Source: Gilliamella sp. ESL0443
Lineage (GTDB): Bacteria; Pseudomonadota; Gammaproteobacteria; Enterobacterales; Orbaceae
Assembly: GCF_019469165.1 (NCBI RefSeq)
Contig: NZ_CP048263.1
Location: 1,054,001-1,118,000 of the forward strand
Reading direction: 5' to 3'
Length of the DNA stretch: 64,000 nt
Shown here: piece by piece, positions 19,004 through 27,401 of the stretch
How positions within the stretch are numbered: position 1 is the stretch's first letter
Layout of the letters: each line of letters opens with the position of its first letter
Position numbers and translations under genes: made by a program
The notes under the pieces: model-generated
Told to the model about the DNA's origin: nothing
The model's input: only the letters and a program-made list of their open reading frames with translations
Database searches by the model: none

Positions 19004-20395
19004 ATGAATAAACATTCTTCTGTTAGTAATGAAAATCAATTTAAACGCACCATGAAAACTCGGCATTTAATTATGCTATCTTTAGGTGGTGTAATTGGGA
19101 CCGGTCTATTTTTTAATACCGGTTATATTATTGCCACTGCTGGCGCAATTGGTGCAATCATTGCCTATTTAATTGGCGCATTAGTCGTTTATCTTGTCAT
19201 GTTATGTTTAGGTGAACTTGCTGTGGCTATGCCTGAAACGGGTGCCTTTCATACCTATGCATCTCGATTTATCAGCCCTGCTACAGGCTATACGGTAGCC
19301 TGGCTTTATTGGTTAACTTGGACTGTCGCATTAGGCTCAAGCTTTACCGCTGCCGGATTGTGTATGCAATACTGGTTCCCGCATGTCCCTGTATGGCAGT
19401 GGTGTTTAGTTTTTTGCTTAGTCATTTTTATGTTGAATATAATTACTGCACAATTTTTTGCCGAAAGTGAGTTTTGGTTTTCGATAATAAAAGTCATCAC
19501 TATCGTAGTATTTATCATTGCCGGAAGCGCAGCTATTTTTGGCATAATTCCGATGAAAAATGATATGCCAGCTCCATTTTTACATAATATTACCGAGTAT
19601 GGCTGGTTCCCTAATGGTATTACGCCAATAATTATGACCATGGTATCAGTTAATTTTGCTTTTTCTGGAACCGAACTTATTGGTATAGCTGCTGGTGAAA
19701 CCCATCAGCCTGAGAAATCGATTCCATTAGCGATTAAAACCACTATTTTCAGATTAATCATCTTTTTCGTCGGTACAATTTTTGTATTAGCAGCGCTACT
19801 TCCAATGGAGCAAGCTGGTGTAATCAAAAGTCCATTTGTTGAAGTGTTCGAAAGTATTGGTATCCCCTATTCGGCTGATATTATGAATTTTGTTATTTTA
19901 ACCGCTATTCTATCTGCCGCTAATTCTGGACTATATGCTTCTGGTCGGATGTTATGGTCATTATCCAATCAAGGCACATTACCTAAATACTTTAGTAAAC
20001 TAAATAAAAAAGGTATTCCAACCACAGCTATTGCCGTTAGTATGATTGGCGGTTTATTAGCGCTGTTTTCTAGTGTCATCGCCCCAGATACGGTGTTTGT
20101 CGGCCTAACCGCGATTTCTGGATTTGCTGTGGTGGCGGTTTGGTTAAGTATTTGTGCTTCTCATTACTTTTTTAGAAAACAACTTTCATCTTCTGACATT
20201 GAAGGTCTCAAATATAAAGCACCTTTATACCCATTAGTACCAATTTTAGGCTTTATTCTATGCTTAGTTGCTTGTGTTGGTTTGGCATTCGATCCAGAAC
20301 AGCGCATCGCGCTTTATTGTGGTATTCCATTTGTGGTGTTTTGCTATATTGCCTATCATGTTACCCGAGCTTATCAACAACGAGTAAACCGATAA
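19004..20395 (+). CDS. mmuP: S-methylmethionine permease
   Basis: A 463-residue APC-family permease with about twelve membrane segments. It tracks E. coli MmuP closely through [40 protein letters not shown] and [17 protein letters not shown] to [19 protein letters not shown]. It imports S-methylmethionine, a plant-derived methyl donor. Its TAA stop shares one base with the mmuM ATG (TAATG), indicating tight translational coupling. The pair lets the cell make methionine from homocysteine and imported S-methylmethionine. Confidence 0.94.
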   Translation: MNKHSSVSNENQFKRTMKTRHLIMLSLGGVIGTGLFFNTGYIIATAGAIGAIIAYLIGALVVYLVMLCLGELAVAMPETGAFHTYASRFISPATGYTVAWLYWLTWTVALGSSFTAAGLCMQYWFPHVPVWQWCLVFCLVIFMLNIITAQFFAESEFWFSIIKVITIVVFIIAGSAAIFGIIPMKNDMPAPFLHNITEYGWFPNGITPIIMTMVSVNFAFSGTELIGIAAGETHQPEKSIPLAIKTTIFRLIIFFVGTIFVLAALLPMEQAGVIKSPFVEVFESIGIPYSADIMNFVILTAILSAANSGLYASGRMLWSLSNQGTLPKYFSKLNKKGIPTTAIAVSMIGGLLALFSSVIAPDTVFVGLTAISGFAVVAVWLSICASHYFFRKQLSSSDIEGLKYKAPLYPLVPILGFILCLVACVGLAFDPEQRIALYCGIPFVVFCYIAYHVTRAYQQRVNR

Positions 20396-21321
20396 TGTTT
20401 AATCCAATATCATTCAACCAAAATATCATAATTGACGGTGCTTTAGCTAGTGAGTTACAGCGCCGTGGCTGTGATCTTAATGATAGTTTGTGGTCAGCCA
20501 AAGTATTAATAGAACAACCCGATCTGATTAGGCAAGTTCATTATGACTACTTTAAAGCTGGTGCAGATTGTGCAACCACAGCCAGCTATCAGGCATCACC
20601 TTTAGGGTTCGCTAAAAAAGGGATATCTTTAGATGAATCTATAAAGCTTATCAAAAAAAGTGTCGAGCTGGCTCAACAAGCAAAAGAGCAATATTTAACT
20701 CAGATTGGTAAAAATAAACCACTATTTATAGCTGGTTCAGTTGGTCCTTATGGTGCTTATTTAGCTGATGGTTCAGAATACACAGGCAACTACCAATTAA
20801 GTGAAGAAGAATTTATCGAGTTTCATCAGATCCGAATACAAGCACTAATCGATGCAAAAGCCCATATCCTAGCTTGCGAAACCTTACCCAATTTTGCTGA
20901 AATTAAAGCGCTTGTTAAAGTACTGAAACAGTATCCAACAATGACAGCATGGTTCTCATTTACCTTAAAAGATGCTAATCACCTTAGCGATGGCACTCCA
21001 TTAAAAGAAGTGATCGATTATCTAAATAACGTTGATCAAGTGGTTAGTGTTGGTATTAATTGCATTGCCTTAGAAGAAGTAACTGCCGCATTAACCGTAT
21101 TACAAACCTTAACTAGAAAACCTTTGATTGTTTATCCAAACTCAGGTGAACAGTATGATCCAACTACCAAACAATGGCATAAAACTCACCAACACAACTG
21201 TACTTTCAAAAACCAATTACCAACTTGGTTAAAATTAGGTGCTAAATTGATTGGCGGATGCTGCCAAACTACACCTAAAGATATTGCTGAAATTGCTGAC
21301 TATTTAAAAAGCATTAAATAG
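20395..21321 (+). CDS. mmuM: Homocysteine S-methyltransferase
   Basis: A 308-residue zinc enzyme that transfers a methyl group from S-methylmethionine (or SAM) to homocysteine, giving two methionines. Start at 20395 yields [20 protein letters not shown], the family N-terminus; the longer frame runs through the end of mmuP and is rejected. The zinc ligands are the Cys in VGINCIALEEV and the two in GGCCQTTPKDI. The barrel segments DGALASELQRRG and AGSVGPYGAYLADGSEY are typical. Coupled to mmuP through a 1-bp overlap. Confidence 0.95.
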   Translation: MFNPISFNQNIIIDGALASELQRRGCDLNDSLWSAKVLIEQPDLIRQVHYDYFKAGADCATTASYQASPLGFAKKGISLDESIKLIKKSVELAQQAKEQYLTQIGKNKPLFIAGSVGPYGAYLADGSEYTGNYQLSEEEFIEFHQIRIQALIDAKAHILACETLPNFAEIKALVKVLKQYPTMTAWFSFTLKDANHLSDGTPLKEVIDYLNNVDQVVSVGINCIALEEVTAALTVLQTLTRKPLIVYPNSGEQYDPTTKQWHKTHQHNCTFKNQLPTWLKLGAKLIGGCCQTTPKDIAEIADYLKSIK

Positions 21322-21412
21322 TGATTCAATCTGTAAGGAATAAAATCGCTGTTAATTGAATAAATAAATTAATGGCGGTTTAACTTTTTAAGAGCTATTT
21401 GCATTCTCATCC

Positions 21413-21470
21413 CCTCAAAAACCCCGCTCCTCAACTTTTTTTGAATCAAAAAACCCCGTTCCTCAAAATT
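21413..21470 (+). repeat. 30-bp repeat copy 3 plus a degenerate tandem copy
   Basis: 21413-21442 is identical to the copies at 4275 and 7483. It is followed at once by a second, degenerate unit (21445-21470) reading TCAAAAAACCCCGTTCCTCA. They sit between the convergent mmuM gene and the SIS-domain gene. The remaining gap, to 21591, has no recognisable gene. Confidence 0.85.
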
Positions 21471-21591
21471 TTATAAAAATATTAAATGCTATAATGTTAA
21501 CTATCCCATATAGTGTAGATGCAATGGACTTGCCTCCAAAAGCATCCATCACTAATTTAGGTTTGAGACTTGGAGTTTTTAAGATTCAATG

Positions 21592-22128
21592 CTATTCAAT
21601 ATTGGCATGTCGATTTTTCATTGATTCTGGCGTTTGATTTAAATCGTCCATTAGACTATAAATGATGCTGTCATAAGTCAGCAGAGATAGTTGTTCAAAG
21701 GTACTGCCCATAGGTTGATTTAATTGAACAACATTGATTGGAATTGCAACAATGTTATCAGCTAGTTTTGCTAAACTTGAGTTGTTGTTGGTGGTAAATA
21801 GGATTATTTTAACACCGATTGCTTTTGCTTGATTAGCATAAGCAATAAGACTTTTAGTTTCCCCAGAATTAGATCCTAAAATCAATAAATCGCCAACATT
21901 TGCTTTAGGTTTGCTGATTTCAGTTATTAAACTCACATTTAAACCTAAATGCATTAATCGATTAGCAAAGGCACTAATCATTAATCCTGAACGGCCGGTT
22001 CCAGCTAAAAAAATATGTTTTGCGGAAATAATAGCATTTTTAAATTCCTGAAGTTGATCTTCATTTAAATTGACTTCCTGCGCCGATATTTCTGTCAATA
22101 TATTGCTAAGAACATTTTTGATTTTCAC
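21592..22128 (-). CDS. SIS-domain sugar-phosphate isomerase (6-phospho-3-hexuloisomerase type)
   Basis: A 178-residue single SIS domain. IFLAGTGRSGLMISAFANRL and LLILGSNSGETKSLIAYANQ are the two phosphosugar-binding loops, arranged as in 6-phospho-3-hexuloisomerase (HxlB/PHI), which interconverts 3-hexulose-6-phosphate and fructose-6-phosphate. The late segment MGSTFEQLSLL is also family-like. It is last in a three-gene unit after a ribulose-phosphate-epimerase-like gene (10 bp gap). No hexulose-phosphate synthase is present, so the ketose phosphate it acts on is probably supplied by the epimerase rather than by formaldehyde fixation. Exact substrate unknown. Confidence 0.8.
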   Translation of the reverse strand: MKIKNVLSNILTEISAQEVNLNEDQLQEFKNAIISAKHIFLAGTGRSGLMISAFANRLMHLGLNVSLITEISKPKANVGDLLILGSNSGETKSLIAYANQAKAIGVKIILFTTNNNSSLAKLADNIVAIPINVVQLNQPMGSTFEQLSLLTYDSIIYSLMDDLNQTPESMKNRHANIE

Positions 22129-22138
22129 TATTTTATTC

Positions 22139-22789
22139 CTATTTTATTGCCATTTTTAATTTTTCTATATTGCTTTCTATAGCATTATTTTTAAAGATGA
22201 ATCCACCCGATACAATGCTATTTGCCCCAGCGGCAATGCATGGTGATATAGTTTGGTCAGTAATATTGCCATCAACTTGGATGTCGTAATGATAATTACC
22301 TTTTTGCTTTTCACGGGTTAATTGTTCAATTTTTTTTAAGGTAAAAGGTAAAAAGTTTTCTTTTTTTTGACCCGGATTAACAGTCATAACTAATACTAAA
22401 TCGATAAAAGGTAATAATAATTTTAGGTTTTCAACCGGTGTGCTTGGATTTATAGCTATTCCAGCTTTGATATTGTTACTTTTTATTTTGTTGATAATGA
22501 ATGAGTGATGGGCCGTTGCTTCGTAATGAAAGGTGATGATATCAGCTTTAGCATCAATAAAATCTGCTATGGCTAACTCAGGCTTCTCAACCATAAGATG
22601 ACAATCTAAAATAAAATCAGTATGTGTTTTTAAATTTTTGACAAAGCTTGCATTAAAACCGAGATTTGGTACATAGTGATTATCCATCACGTCAATATGT
22701 AATTGACGAATACCCAATAATTTAAATTTTTCCAAGTTTTCTTTAATCTGATAAAGATCAGAATTAAATAGTGATGGGGACAGTATCAT
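22139..22789 (-). CDS. Ribulose-phosphate/allulose-phosphate 3-epimerase family protein
   Basis: A 216-residue TIM barrel of the Rpe/AlsE family. Metal-binding and catalytic segments are visible as LHIDVMDNHYVPN, CHLMVEKP, ITFHYEA, VMTVNPGQ and IQVDGNIT, with a GANSIVSGG phosphate-binding loop near the C-terminus. Family members epimerise C3 of ketose phosphates such as ribulose-5-phosphate or allulose-6-phosphate. The divergence from housekeeping Rpe and the neighbouring PHI-like isomerase favour a specialised hexulose-phosphate route ending at fructose-6-phosphate; this is inference. It lies between the isomerase and yjbQ-like genes with 10- and 14-bp gaps. Confidence 0.82.
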   Translation of the reverse strand: MILSPSLFNSDLYQIKENLEKFKLLGIRQLHIDVMDNHYVPNLGFNASFVKNLKTHTDFILDCHLMVEKPELAIADFIDAKADIITFHYEATAHHSFIINKIKSNNIKAGIAINPSTPVENLKLLLPFIDLVLVMTVNPGQKKENFLPFTLKKIEQLTREKQKGNYHYDIQVDGNITDQTISPCIAAGANSIVSGGFIFKNNAIESNIEKLKMAIK

Positions 22790-22803
22790 AATATTCCCTC
22801 TTA

Positions 22804-23298
22804 TTAACAGCCCATTAACATAAAATTGACATTGCGTATTCGTTCACGTAACGCATCCCAGTCAACAAAATAGATTTTTCCTAATTGCCCTAATAGTGGC
22901 AAACCATCTTTAATAATCAACACCAATGAGAAATGACCAAAAAGTGATGATTTGATATGAGCATCAGTATTTAACATAACCCATTTTTCTGCTGGATAAT
23001 TGGGATCACTAAGTCCTAAACCAAATTCAACATGCTTTGGACCAGGGCTGTTGTACTGATTTTCACTAGTCATGCGCGGTACAATTTTTTCTAAGGTATT
23101 GTTGATATCGACATGAAGAAACTCATCACCAAAAAAATTAGTGTCATGCATACACTCTTCAAAAAATAGTGAGCAAGTTGTATGTGTGGTAGCTATGGTT
23201 AACTGACCATTTTGGATATTGGATTGCTTAACAAATTGATTTAATTCTTCAGTAATATCATGGTAAAGTAGTTTAAGTAATTTGATCTGTCTTTCCAT
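22804..23298 (-). CDS. YjbQ family protein (UPF0047)
   Basis: A 164-residue protein of the YjbQ/UPF0047 family. Visible marks are ATTHTTCSLFFEEC with a probable metal/active-site His and Cys, HVEFGLGLSDP, and the core LNTDAHIKSSLFGHFSLVLI. Bacterial members can show weak thiamine-phosphate synthase activity when over-produced, but the native role is unknown. It is slightly longer than E. coli YjbQ and less like it in the middle part. As first gene of the unit with an epimerase and a SIS isomerase it probably acts on a phosphorylated sugar-related compound; inference only. Confidence 0.8.
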   Translation of the reverse strand: MERQIKLLKLLYHDITEELNQFVKQSNIQNGQLTIATTHTTCSLFFEECMHDTNFFGDEFLHVDINNTLEKIVPRMTSENQYNSPGPKHVEFGLGLSDPNYPAEKWVMLNTDAHIKSSLFGHFSLVLIIKDGLPLLGQLGKIYFVDWDALRERIRNVNFMLMGC

Positions 23299-23383
23299 TA
23301 CTCAACTCCTTTTTCTGTATGTAATACCTTCATGATGATTTAAAGTATAGTTAGATAAATAAATAAGACGATTACATTTTTTT

Positions 23384-23397
23384 CCAGATTAATCTGG
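23384..23397. promoter_or_regulatory. Perfect 14-bp palindrome upstream of the sugar-phosphate operon
   Basis: CCAGATTAATCTGG, symmetrical at every base, lies 86 bp upstream of the yjbQ-like start codon in otherwise AT-rich DNA. Its size suits a dimeric repressor of GntR, DeoR or RpiR type. No regulator gene is adjacent. Confidence 0.5.
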
Positions 23398-23678
23398 AAT
23401 CCAATGTGATAATAAACAATGTTGAAAAGTCTGAGTGCCTAAATAGCAATCTTAAAGTGGGGTATTTTTCTTAATCTAGATGATTATAAAGGTCTTAATA
23501 ATGAGGTAATACATTTAGTCATTTGACATGAAATTACTATTTTATACTTCTTTTTAATGAATAAATTAAGAATGATGATTATTTGGATGATTCATTTCAG
23601 ATAGTAAAGCATACCTTTAATATTTTCATCTTATTAAATAGCTGAGTTTATTTTATATAAAGAGATAAATGTTTGTAA

Positions 23679-23697
23679 TAACTTATGTTATAAGTTA
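23679..23697. promoter_or_regulatory. Inverted repeat in the 505-bp gap before ribE
   Basis: TAACTTAT-GTT-ATAAGTTA is a perfect 8-bp inverted repeat. The gap 23299-23803 is very AT-rich and shows no conserved reading frame. Apart from this element and the palindrome at 23384 I see nothing in it. It may be an operator or, as a weak stem, part of the ribE 3' end. Confidence 0.3.
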
Positions 23698-23803
23698 ATT
23701 CAATAATAATGGTTTGATGCTTTTAATAGTTTGCTTTTATTTCAATAAAAAGTATATTATTTTGCAATAAACCATTATCAAATAATCTTTTGTGCTCAAT
23801 CAT

Positions 23804-24406
23804 TTATTTTGCTAATACGCGTTCAACCGTATCGACAATAGCTTGAGTTTGTGAATCAATTTCGATATTAACACTATCCCCTACTTTTTTGGTATCCAGA
23901 GTAGTAATCGATAAGGTTTCTGGGATCAGGTGAATGTTAAAATGGTTATCTTTAACCTCACCAACGGTTAAACTTGCGCCGTCTATACCAATAAAGCCTT
24001 TATATAGCACATATTTCATAAATTTTTCAGGCATAGCTAAGGTCATTTGACAGTTGGTAGCTGTTTTTTGGATATCGATAATGGTTGCAGTACAAGAGAC
24101 ATGTCCAGACATTACATGCCCGCCAATTTCATCACCATATTTAGCACTTCGTTCAATATTAACAAAGTCATTTTGCTTCTTATTGCCGAGAGTAGTTAAA
24201 GCAAGGGTTTCTTGCATAATGTCAAAGGTTACGCAATCATTTTCAATTCCGGTTACAGTTAAGCAACAGCCATCATTTGCTATTGATGCTCCGATTTCAA
24301 TATTATTTGTTAAGTTGTGTGGAAGTTTGACTTTATAGGTTCTTAATTTGTCTCGATCTGTGATACAAATAATCTGACCAACACCTTGTACAATTCCTGT
24401 AAACAT
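23804..24406 (-). CDS. ribE: Riboflavin synthase alpha chain
   Basis: A 200-residue enzyme with two similar lumazine-binding beta-barrels. It dismutates two 6,7-dimethyl-8-ribityllumazine molecules to riboflavin. The N-terminus MFTGIVQGVGQI, the GASIANDGCCLTV motif of the first barrel and FIGIDGASLTVGEV of the second are diagnostic. An ATG two codons earlier (24412) is possible, but AAAGG lies 8 nt before the ATG at 24406 and only 2 nt before the other. No FMN riboswitch was recognised in the short upstream region. The symbol follows E. coli use (also ribC). Confidence 0.94.
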   Translation of the reverse strand: MFTGIVQGVGQIICITDRDKLRTYKVKLPHNLTNNIEIGASIANDGCCLTVTGIENDCVTFDIMQETLALTTLGNKKQNDFVNIERSAKYGDEIGGHVMSGHVSCTATIIDIQKTATNCQMTLAMPEKFMKYVLYKGFIGIDGASLTVGEVKDNHFNIHLIPETLSITTLDTKKVGDSVNIEIDSQTQAIVDTVERVLAK

Positions 24407-24583
24407 TATCATAACCTTTATATTTAATCATTTAGCTAAATATTTTAGCGCAAACCAGTAAAAAATAATAACGATTGAAATCGAATATTTAATAAATGAA
24501 TGATTTTATCTTCAAAAAGATATCCAATTGGATGCTCTACTGATATGATCGGATTTAATTTATGGTTTAAAGGTTGCCCATTT

Positions 24584-24961
24584 ATGTTGAAACTTATTTT
24601 AGCTATTTCAATCGGTTCAGTTTTCGGAGGATTGCTTCGCTGGTTCTTATCGTTAAAATTAAATGTCATTGTTTTTGCTATTCCTTTAGGTACATTATTT
24701 TCTAATTTGATCGCTGGTTATATTATTGGTTTTGCAATTGCTTTTTTTAATCATGCAAATCTTTCTTCTGAGTGGCGATTGCTGATAATTACAGGTTTTT
24801 GTGGTGGGTTATCTACTTTTTCAACGTTTTCGGCTGAAATTGTTAACTTTCTTCAAGAAGGTCGTATTGGTTGGGGATTAGCGACCATTGCAGTTCATGT
24901 TACTGGCTCAGTTTTAATGACATTTTTAGGCTTTTTTACCTATCAATTTTTTCGTTCATGA
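24584..24961 (+). CDS. crcB: Fluoride efflux channel CrcB/Fluc
   Basis: A 125-residue protein with four membrane helices. [24 protein letters not shown] and the pore-lining [13 protein letters not shown] are the Fluc hallmarks. CrcB dimers are dual-topology fluoride channels that keep cytosolic fluoride low. The frame opens at 24500, but [16 protein letters not shown] at 24584 gives the normal family start. A fluoride riboswitch was looked for upstream and not convincingly found. Confidence 0.93.
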   Translation: MLKLILAISIGSVFGGLLRWFLSLKLNVIVFAIPLGTLFSNLIAGYIIGFAIAFFNHANLSSEWRLLIITGFCGGLSTFSTFSAEIVNFLQEGRIGWGLATIAVHVTGSVLMTFLGFFTYQFFRS

Positions 24962-25036
24962 AGGTATATTAATCCAAAACAATATAAAAAATGATCACAA
25001 ATAGTATTTACAACCTAAAATTACTGTATTAATATA

Positions 25037-25056
25037 CACTGTATATGTAAACAGTA
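25037..25056 (+). promoter_or_regulatory. LexA (SOS) box upstream of sulA
   Basis: CACTGTATATGTAAACAGTA has the CTGT-N8-ACAG core and AT-rich centre of the enterobacterial LexA box. It ends 11 bp before the sulA ATG, so bound LexA would block expression. This position supports the SulA call. Confidence 0.9.
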
Positions 25057-25067
25057 TTGAGGTTTTT

Positions 25068-25466
25068 ATGCTTATTGAACATTCTTCACCACAACTTATG
25101 GCTATCAATTTTGAAACACCCTTTCAACAGGTGTTACAACAACAGCGACCTTTATTACGTTCATTTAATAAAGAGAAAAAATGGCAATTATGGCTATCAG
25201 ATCGTCCGATGCTAAAACGATCATGGGTAAATACTGCTGGGCTTGATAAAGGAAAAGTTGTTCATCTAGCTAATTTGAATAATGAAAATTTAGTATCTAC
25301 TATTGAGAAAGCATTACAAAGTAAAACCTGTAGTTATGTAGTTGCATGTGTTAATGATCTTAATGAGCAAGATAAACTGCGTTTACAACAAGCCGTTTTA
25401 ACTAGCAATACCTGTTTGTTTTTAGTTCACGATGAACAAAACCAACAACCAATTCAATACCATTAA
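25068..25466 (+). CDS. sulA: SOS-induced cell division inhibitor SulA
   Basis: A 132-residue cytosolic protein. It resembles SulA in the central block LWLSDRPMLKRSWVNTAGL-DKGKVVHL and in the following Rossmann-like half ending CLFLVHDEQ. SulA binds FtsZ subunits and blocks Z-ring formation after DNA damage; Lon normally degrades it. It is shorter than the E. coli protein, mostly at the N-terminus. The LexA box at 25037-25056 is strong independent support. A hairpin terminator follows at 25507. Confidence 0.88.
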   Translation: MLIEHSSPQLMAINFETPFQQVLQQQRPLLRSFNKEKKWQLWLSDRPMLKRSWVNTAGLDKGKVVHLANLNNENLVSTIEKALQSKTCSYVVACVNDLNEQDKLRLQQAVLTSNTCLFLVHDEQNQQPIQYH

Positions 25467-25506
25467 AAAAATATCTGTTTCTAAAATTTATAGTTATAAA
25501 AGAAAG

Positions 25507-25533
25507 ACACTGTCTAATATGGCAGTGTTTTTA
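25507..25533 (+). terminator. Rho-independent terminator after sulA
   Basis: ACACTG (25507-25512) pairs with CAGTGT (25523-25528) around a 10-nt loop, followed by TTTTTAATG. It lies 40 bp after the sulA stop. Confidence 0.75.
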
Positions 25534-25580
25534 ATGATTTTTCGTTTTAAAAACTTAGAAAGGAATAGGAAAAAAACACG

Positions 25581-26204
25581 TTAAGTGTTAGCATCATTTT
25601 TCGCTTGATTAATGATAGCGTTAGCTATCCATTGAGAAAGCGATATAATATATGAATCATCTAAATTCCAAACATCTTTTAAAACCGTTATTTGCGAACC
25701 ACAGATGATTGATATGGTATAAATGACTTTATTATATTGCTCTTCACTAAGCTGTGATTGTAACGGTTGTAATAATTTCGAAATTACCTCTTTACGATTT
25801 TCCCGTACTCGTTTTGTTGTATTAGGTGCTAATTTAGAACGCTCATTCGCCCATTGTTGCAAAGATAATCGCATCGTCGCTCTTATAGCACCTTCATGTT
25901 TTATCATTTCAGTATAAGCAAACGATATGAATTCATTAACTCTTTGGTTTATATTTTGTTCGTCTGTATGCCATTGTAAAATAGGATCAAGTGAACGATT
26001 AACTACAGCCGATATCAGATCATTTTGTGTTGGAAAATAGCGATAAGCAGTCGATCTTGAGATTCCTGATTTATCAGCTAACTCAGTAATCGTAGGTTCA
26101 ATTCCATTTTCTAATGAGTCCAAAGCAATCTCTAATAGTCGCTCATAATTCTTTTTTTTAAGACTTGTAAAGTTGTTCAAAGAACTAGTTTCAGATTTGT
26201 TCAT
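25581..26204 (-). CDS. TetR-family transcriptional regulator
   Basis: A 207-residue TetR-type repressor. The helix-turn-helix lies near residues 37-57 (ITELADKSGISRSTAYRYFP), and the helical C-terminal domain would bind an unknown ligand. It is divergent from a doxX gene. The 415-bp space between them holds two TGAGA/TCTCA palindromes, one near each gene, so it probably represses both itself and doxX. The inducing signal is unknown. Confidence 0.88.
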   Translation of the reverse strand: MNKSETSSLNNFTSLKKKNYERLLEIALDSLENGIEPTITELADKSGISRSTAYRYFPTQNDLISAVVNRSLDPILQWHTDEQNINQRVNEFISFAYTEMIKHEGAIRATMRLSLQQWANERSKLAPNTTKRVRENRKEVISKLLQPLQSQLSEEQYNKVIYTISIICGSQITVLKDVWNLDDSYIISLSQWIANAIINQAKNDANT

Positions 26205-26286
26205 AACAGTGTTTTTTGACTTATATTAATTTTACGCCATTTATTTCATTTTAAATAATAAATTATTAATTGTGAAATATTTTAAA

Positions 26287-26310
26287 AAAATGAGACTAAA
26301 GTCTCATTTT
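26287..26310. promoter_or_regulatory. Palindrome near tetR start, probable operator
   Basis: AAAATGAGACT-AA-AGTCTCATTTT is a perfect 11-bp inverted repeat 83 bp upstream of tetR. Its TGAGA/TCTCA arms recur in the palindrome at 26524, which favours an operator. Its T-rich 3' flank means it could also serve as a terminator. A TATAAT hexamer follows at 26316-26321 on the plus strand. Confidence 0.5.
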
Positions 26311-26415
26311 TGATATATAATGTTACCCAATAAAATTTGAATGTTTAGAAACATAATTTAGGCAAACAAATTTAAATACCAATTCTATTCGACACCAACA
26401 ATAAGTAAGTAATAC

Positions 26416-26437
26416 CGGTGCGACATTAGTCGCACCG
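26416..26437 (+). terminator. GC-rich hairpin in the tetR-doxX gap
   Basis: CGGTGCGAC-ATTA-GTCGCACCG is a perfect 9-bp stem with a 4-nt loop, followed by CTATTTTATC. No annotated gene ends here, so it may close a short non-coding transcript started near 26328, or mark a leader structure. It is the most GC-rich stretch of the gap. Confidence 0.55.
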
Positions 26438-26523
26438 CTATTTTATCGCAATTAATAGTACTAATTCATATTGATAAGAAGAACTTTAATTTTTTTAATG
26501 TTCCTTTACTATTGATTGTTAAC

Positions 26524-26540
26524 TGTGAGACAATCTCACA
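26524..26540. promoter_or_regulatory. Palindromic operator upstream of doxX
   Basis: TGTGAGA-CAA-TCTCACA is a perfect inverted repeat with 7-bp arms, 79 bp before the doxX ATG. It shares TGAGA/TCTCA arms with the palindrome at 26287. The TetR protein encoded next door is the obvious candidate to bind both. Confidence 0.65.
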
Positions 26541-26619
26541 TGCAGTATCCTATGTTTCAAATAAGTAATAGATATATAAGATTTTTATTATTTTGTTAAC
26601 TTAATATAGGAAACACACA

Positions 26620-27036
26620 ATGAAAGAATATCAAACTGATGTAGCTGCTTTCGTATTACGAATTGCTTTAGGTATGATGTTTTTAGCCCATGGTTTTACT
26701 AAATTACTTGTTCTAACACCAGAAGGTACCGCAGAGTATTTTCACACTCTTGGTTTTCCTGGGTTCTTTTCTTATATTGTAATCGTTTTTGAAATTGGTG
26801 GCGGTGCATTGTTGCTATTAGGTATTCTAACTCGCGCTGTTGCATTGATAGCCTTTTTTCAATTAGCAATAATAACTATTGTGCATTGGGCTAATGGTTG
26901 GTCATTTACTAATCCAGGTGGTGGTTGGGAATATCCAGCATTTATGTCTTTAACTGCTTTTAGTCTTTCATTGCTTGGAACCGGCAGATTTAGTGTTCTA
27001 TCTGGTAAAAAATATCCACAAATTATCGAGTCATAA
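26620..27036 (+). CDS. DoxX family membrane protein
   Basis: A 138-residue inner-membrane protein with four helices. LRIALGMMFLAHGFTKLL and VFEIGGGALLLLGILTRAVA are the DoxX/YphA core. Members have been linked to thiol or oxidative-stress defence and to quinone-dependent redox chemistry, but no clear reaction is established. The ribosome-binding site AGGAAAC precedes the ATG. It is probably controlled by the divergent TetR protein through the palindrome at 26524. Confidence 0.88.
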   Translation: MKEYQTDVAAFVLRIALGMMFLAHGFTKLLVLTPEGTAEYFHTLGFPGFFSYIVIVFEIGGGALLLLGILTRAVALIAFFQLAIITIVHWANGWSFTNPGGGWEYPAFMSLTAFSLSLLGTGRFSVLSGKKYPQIIES

Positions 27037-27050
27037 TATGTTAAATTTCT

Positions 27051-27082
27051 AGGAAAGGTAAAATGATTACCTTTCCTCTAAT
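27051..27082 (+). terminator. Terminator after doxX
   Basis: AGGAAAGGTAA (27051-27061) pairs with TTACCTTTCCT (27067-27077) around a 5-nt loop, followed by CTAATTTTG. The rest of the gap to 27401 is AT-rich and shows nothing recognisable. Confidence 0.8.
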
Positions 27083-27401
27083 TTTGATTTATCCCTTAAA
27101 TAAATAGTTCAATCTAGTTTTAATAATGGCTTATTTTTCCTATCGATATTGTTTATTACTCTTCCCTATCTTAACATTCAAATAATTATATTTTATTTAA
27201 ACCAGTTATGTTTATATGATCTATTTTATTAAACATATTACGTTACAATTTTTTGATTGTTTATTTATTGATAATAAGAAAACTATAATATGTATATTCT
27301 GGGTAAATTTATCTAAGCATTGAAAGCTTTATCTGAAATCAATCCTTAAAATATAAACTAACATCAATCGGCAAGTAATTTGAAACTATTTAACTAAAGT
27401 C

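Noticed and set aside
20260-20394. Longer N-terminus for the homocysteine methyltransferase.
   Set aside because: The extension is the mmuP sequence read in another frame; the ATG at 20395 with a 1-bp overlap fits the family length.
21500-21590. Protein-like reading DAMDLPPKASITNLG before the SIS gene as a gene remnant.
   Set aside because: Too short, no recognisable family and no supporting frame on either side.
24470-24583. Possible fluoride riboswitch before crcB (GGATGCTCTACTGAT resembles the 3' part of the crcB motif).
   Set aside because: The matching 5' GATG-containing strand and the conserved pseudoknot partner could not be found, so the fold is not supported.
25509-25526. CTGT...GCAG after sulA as a second LexA box.
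   Set aside because: The right half is not ACAG and the element forms a terminator stem with a T tract.
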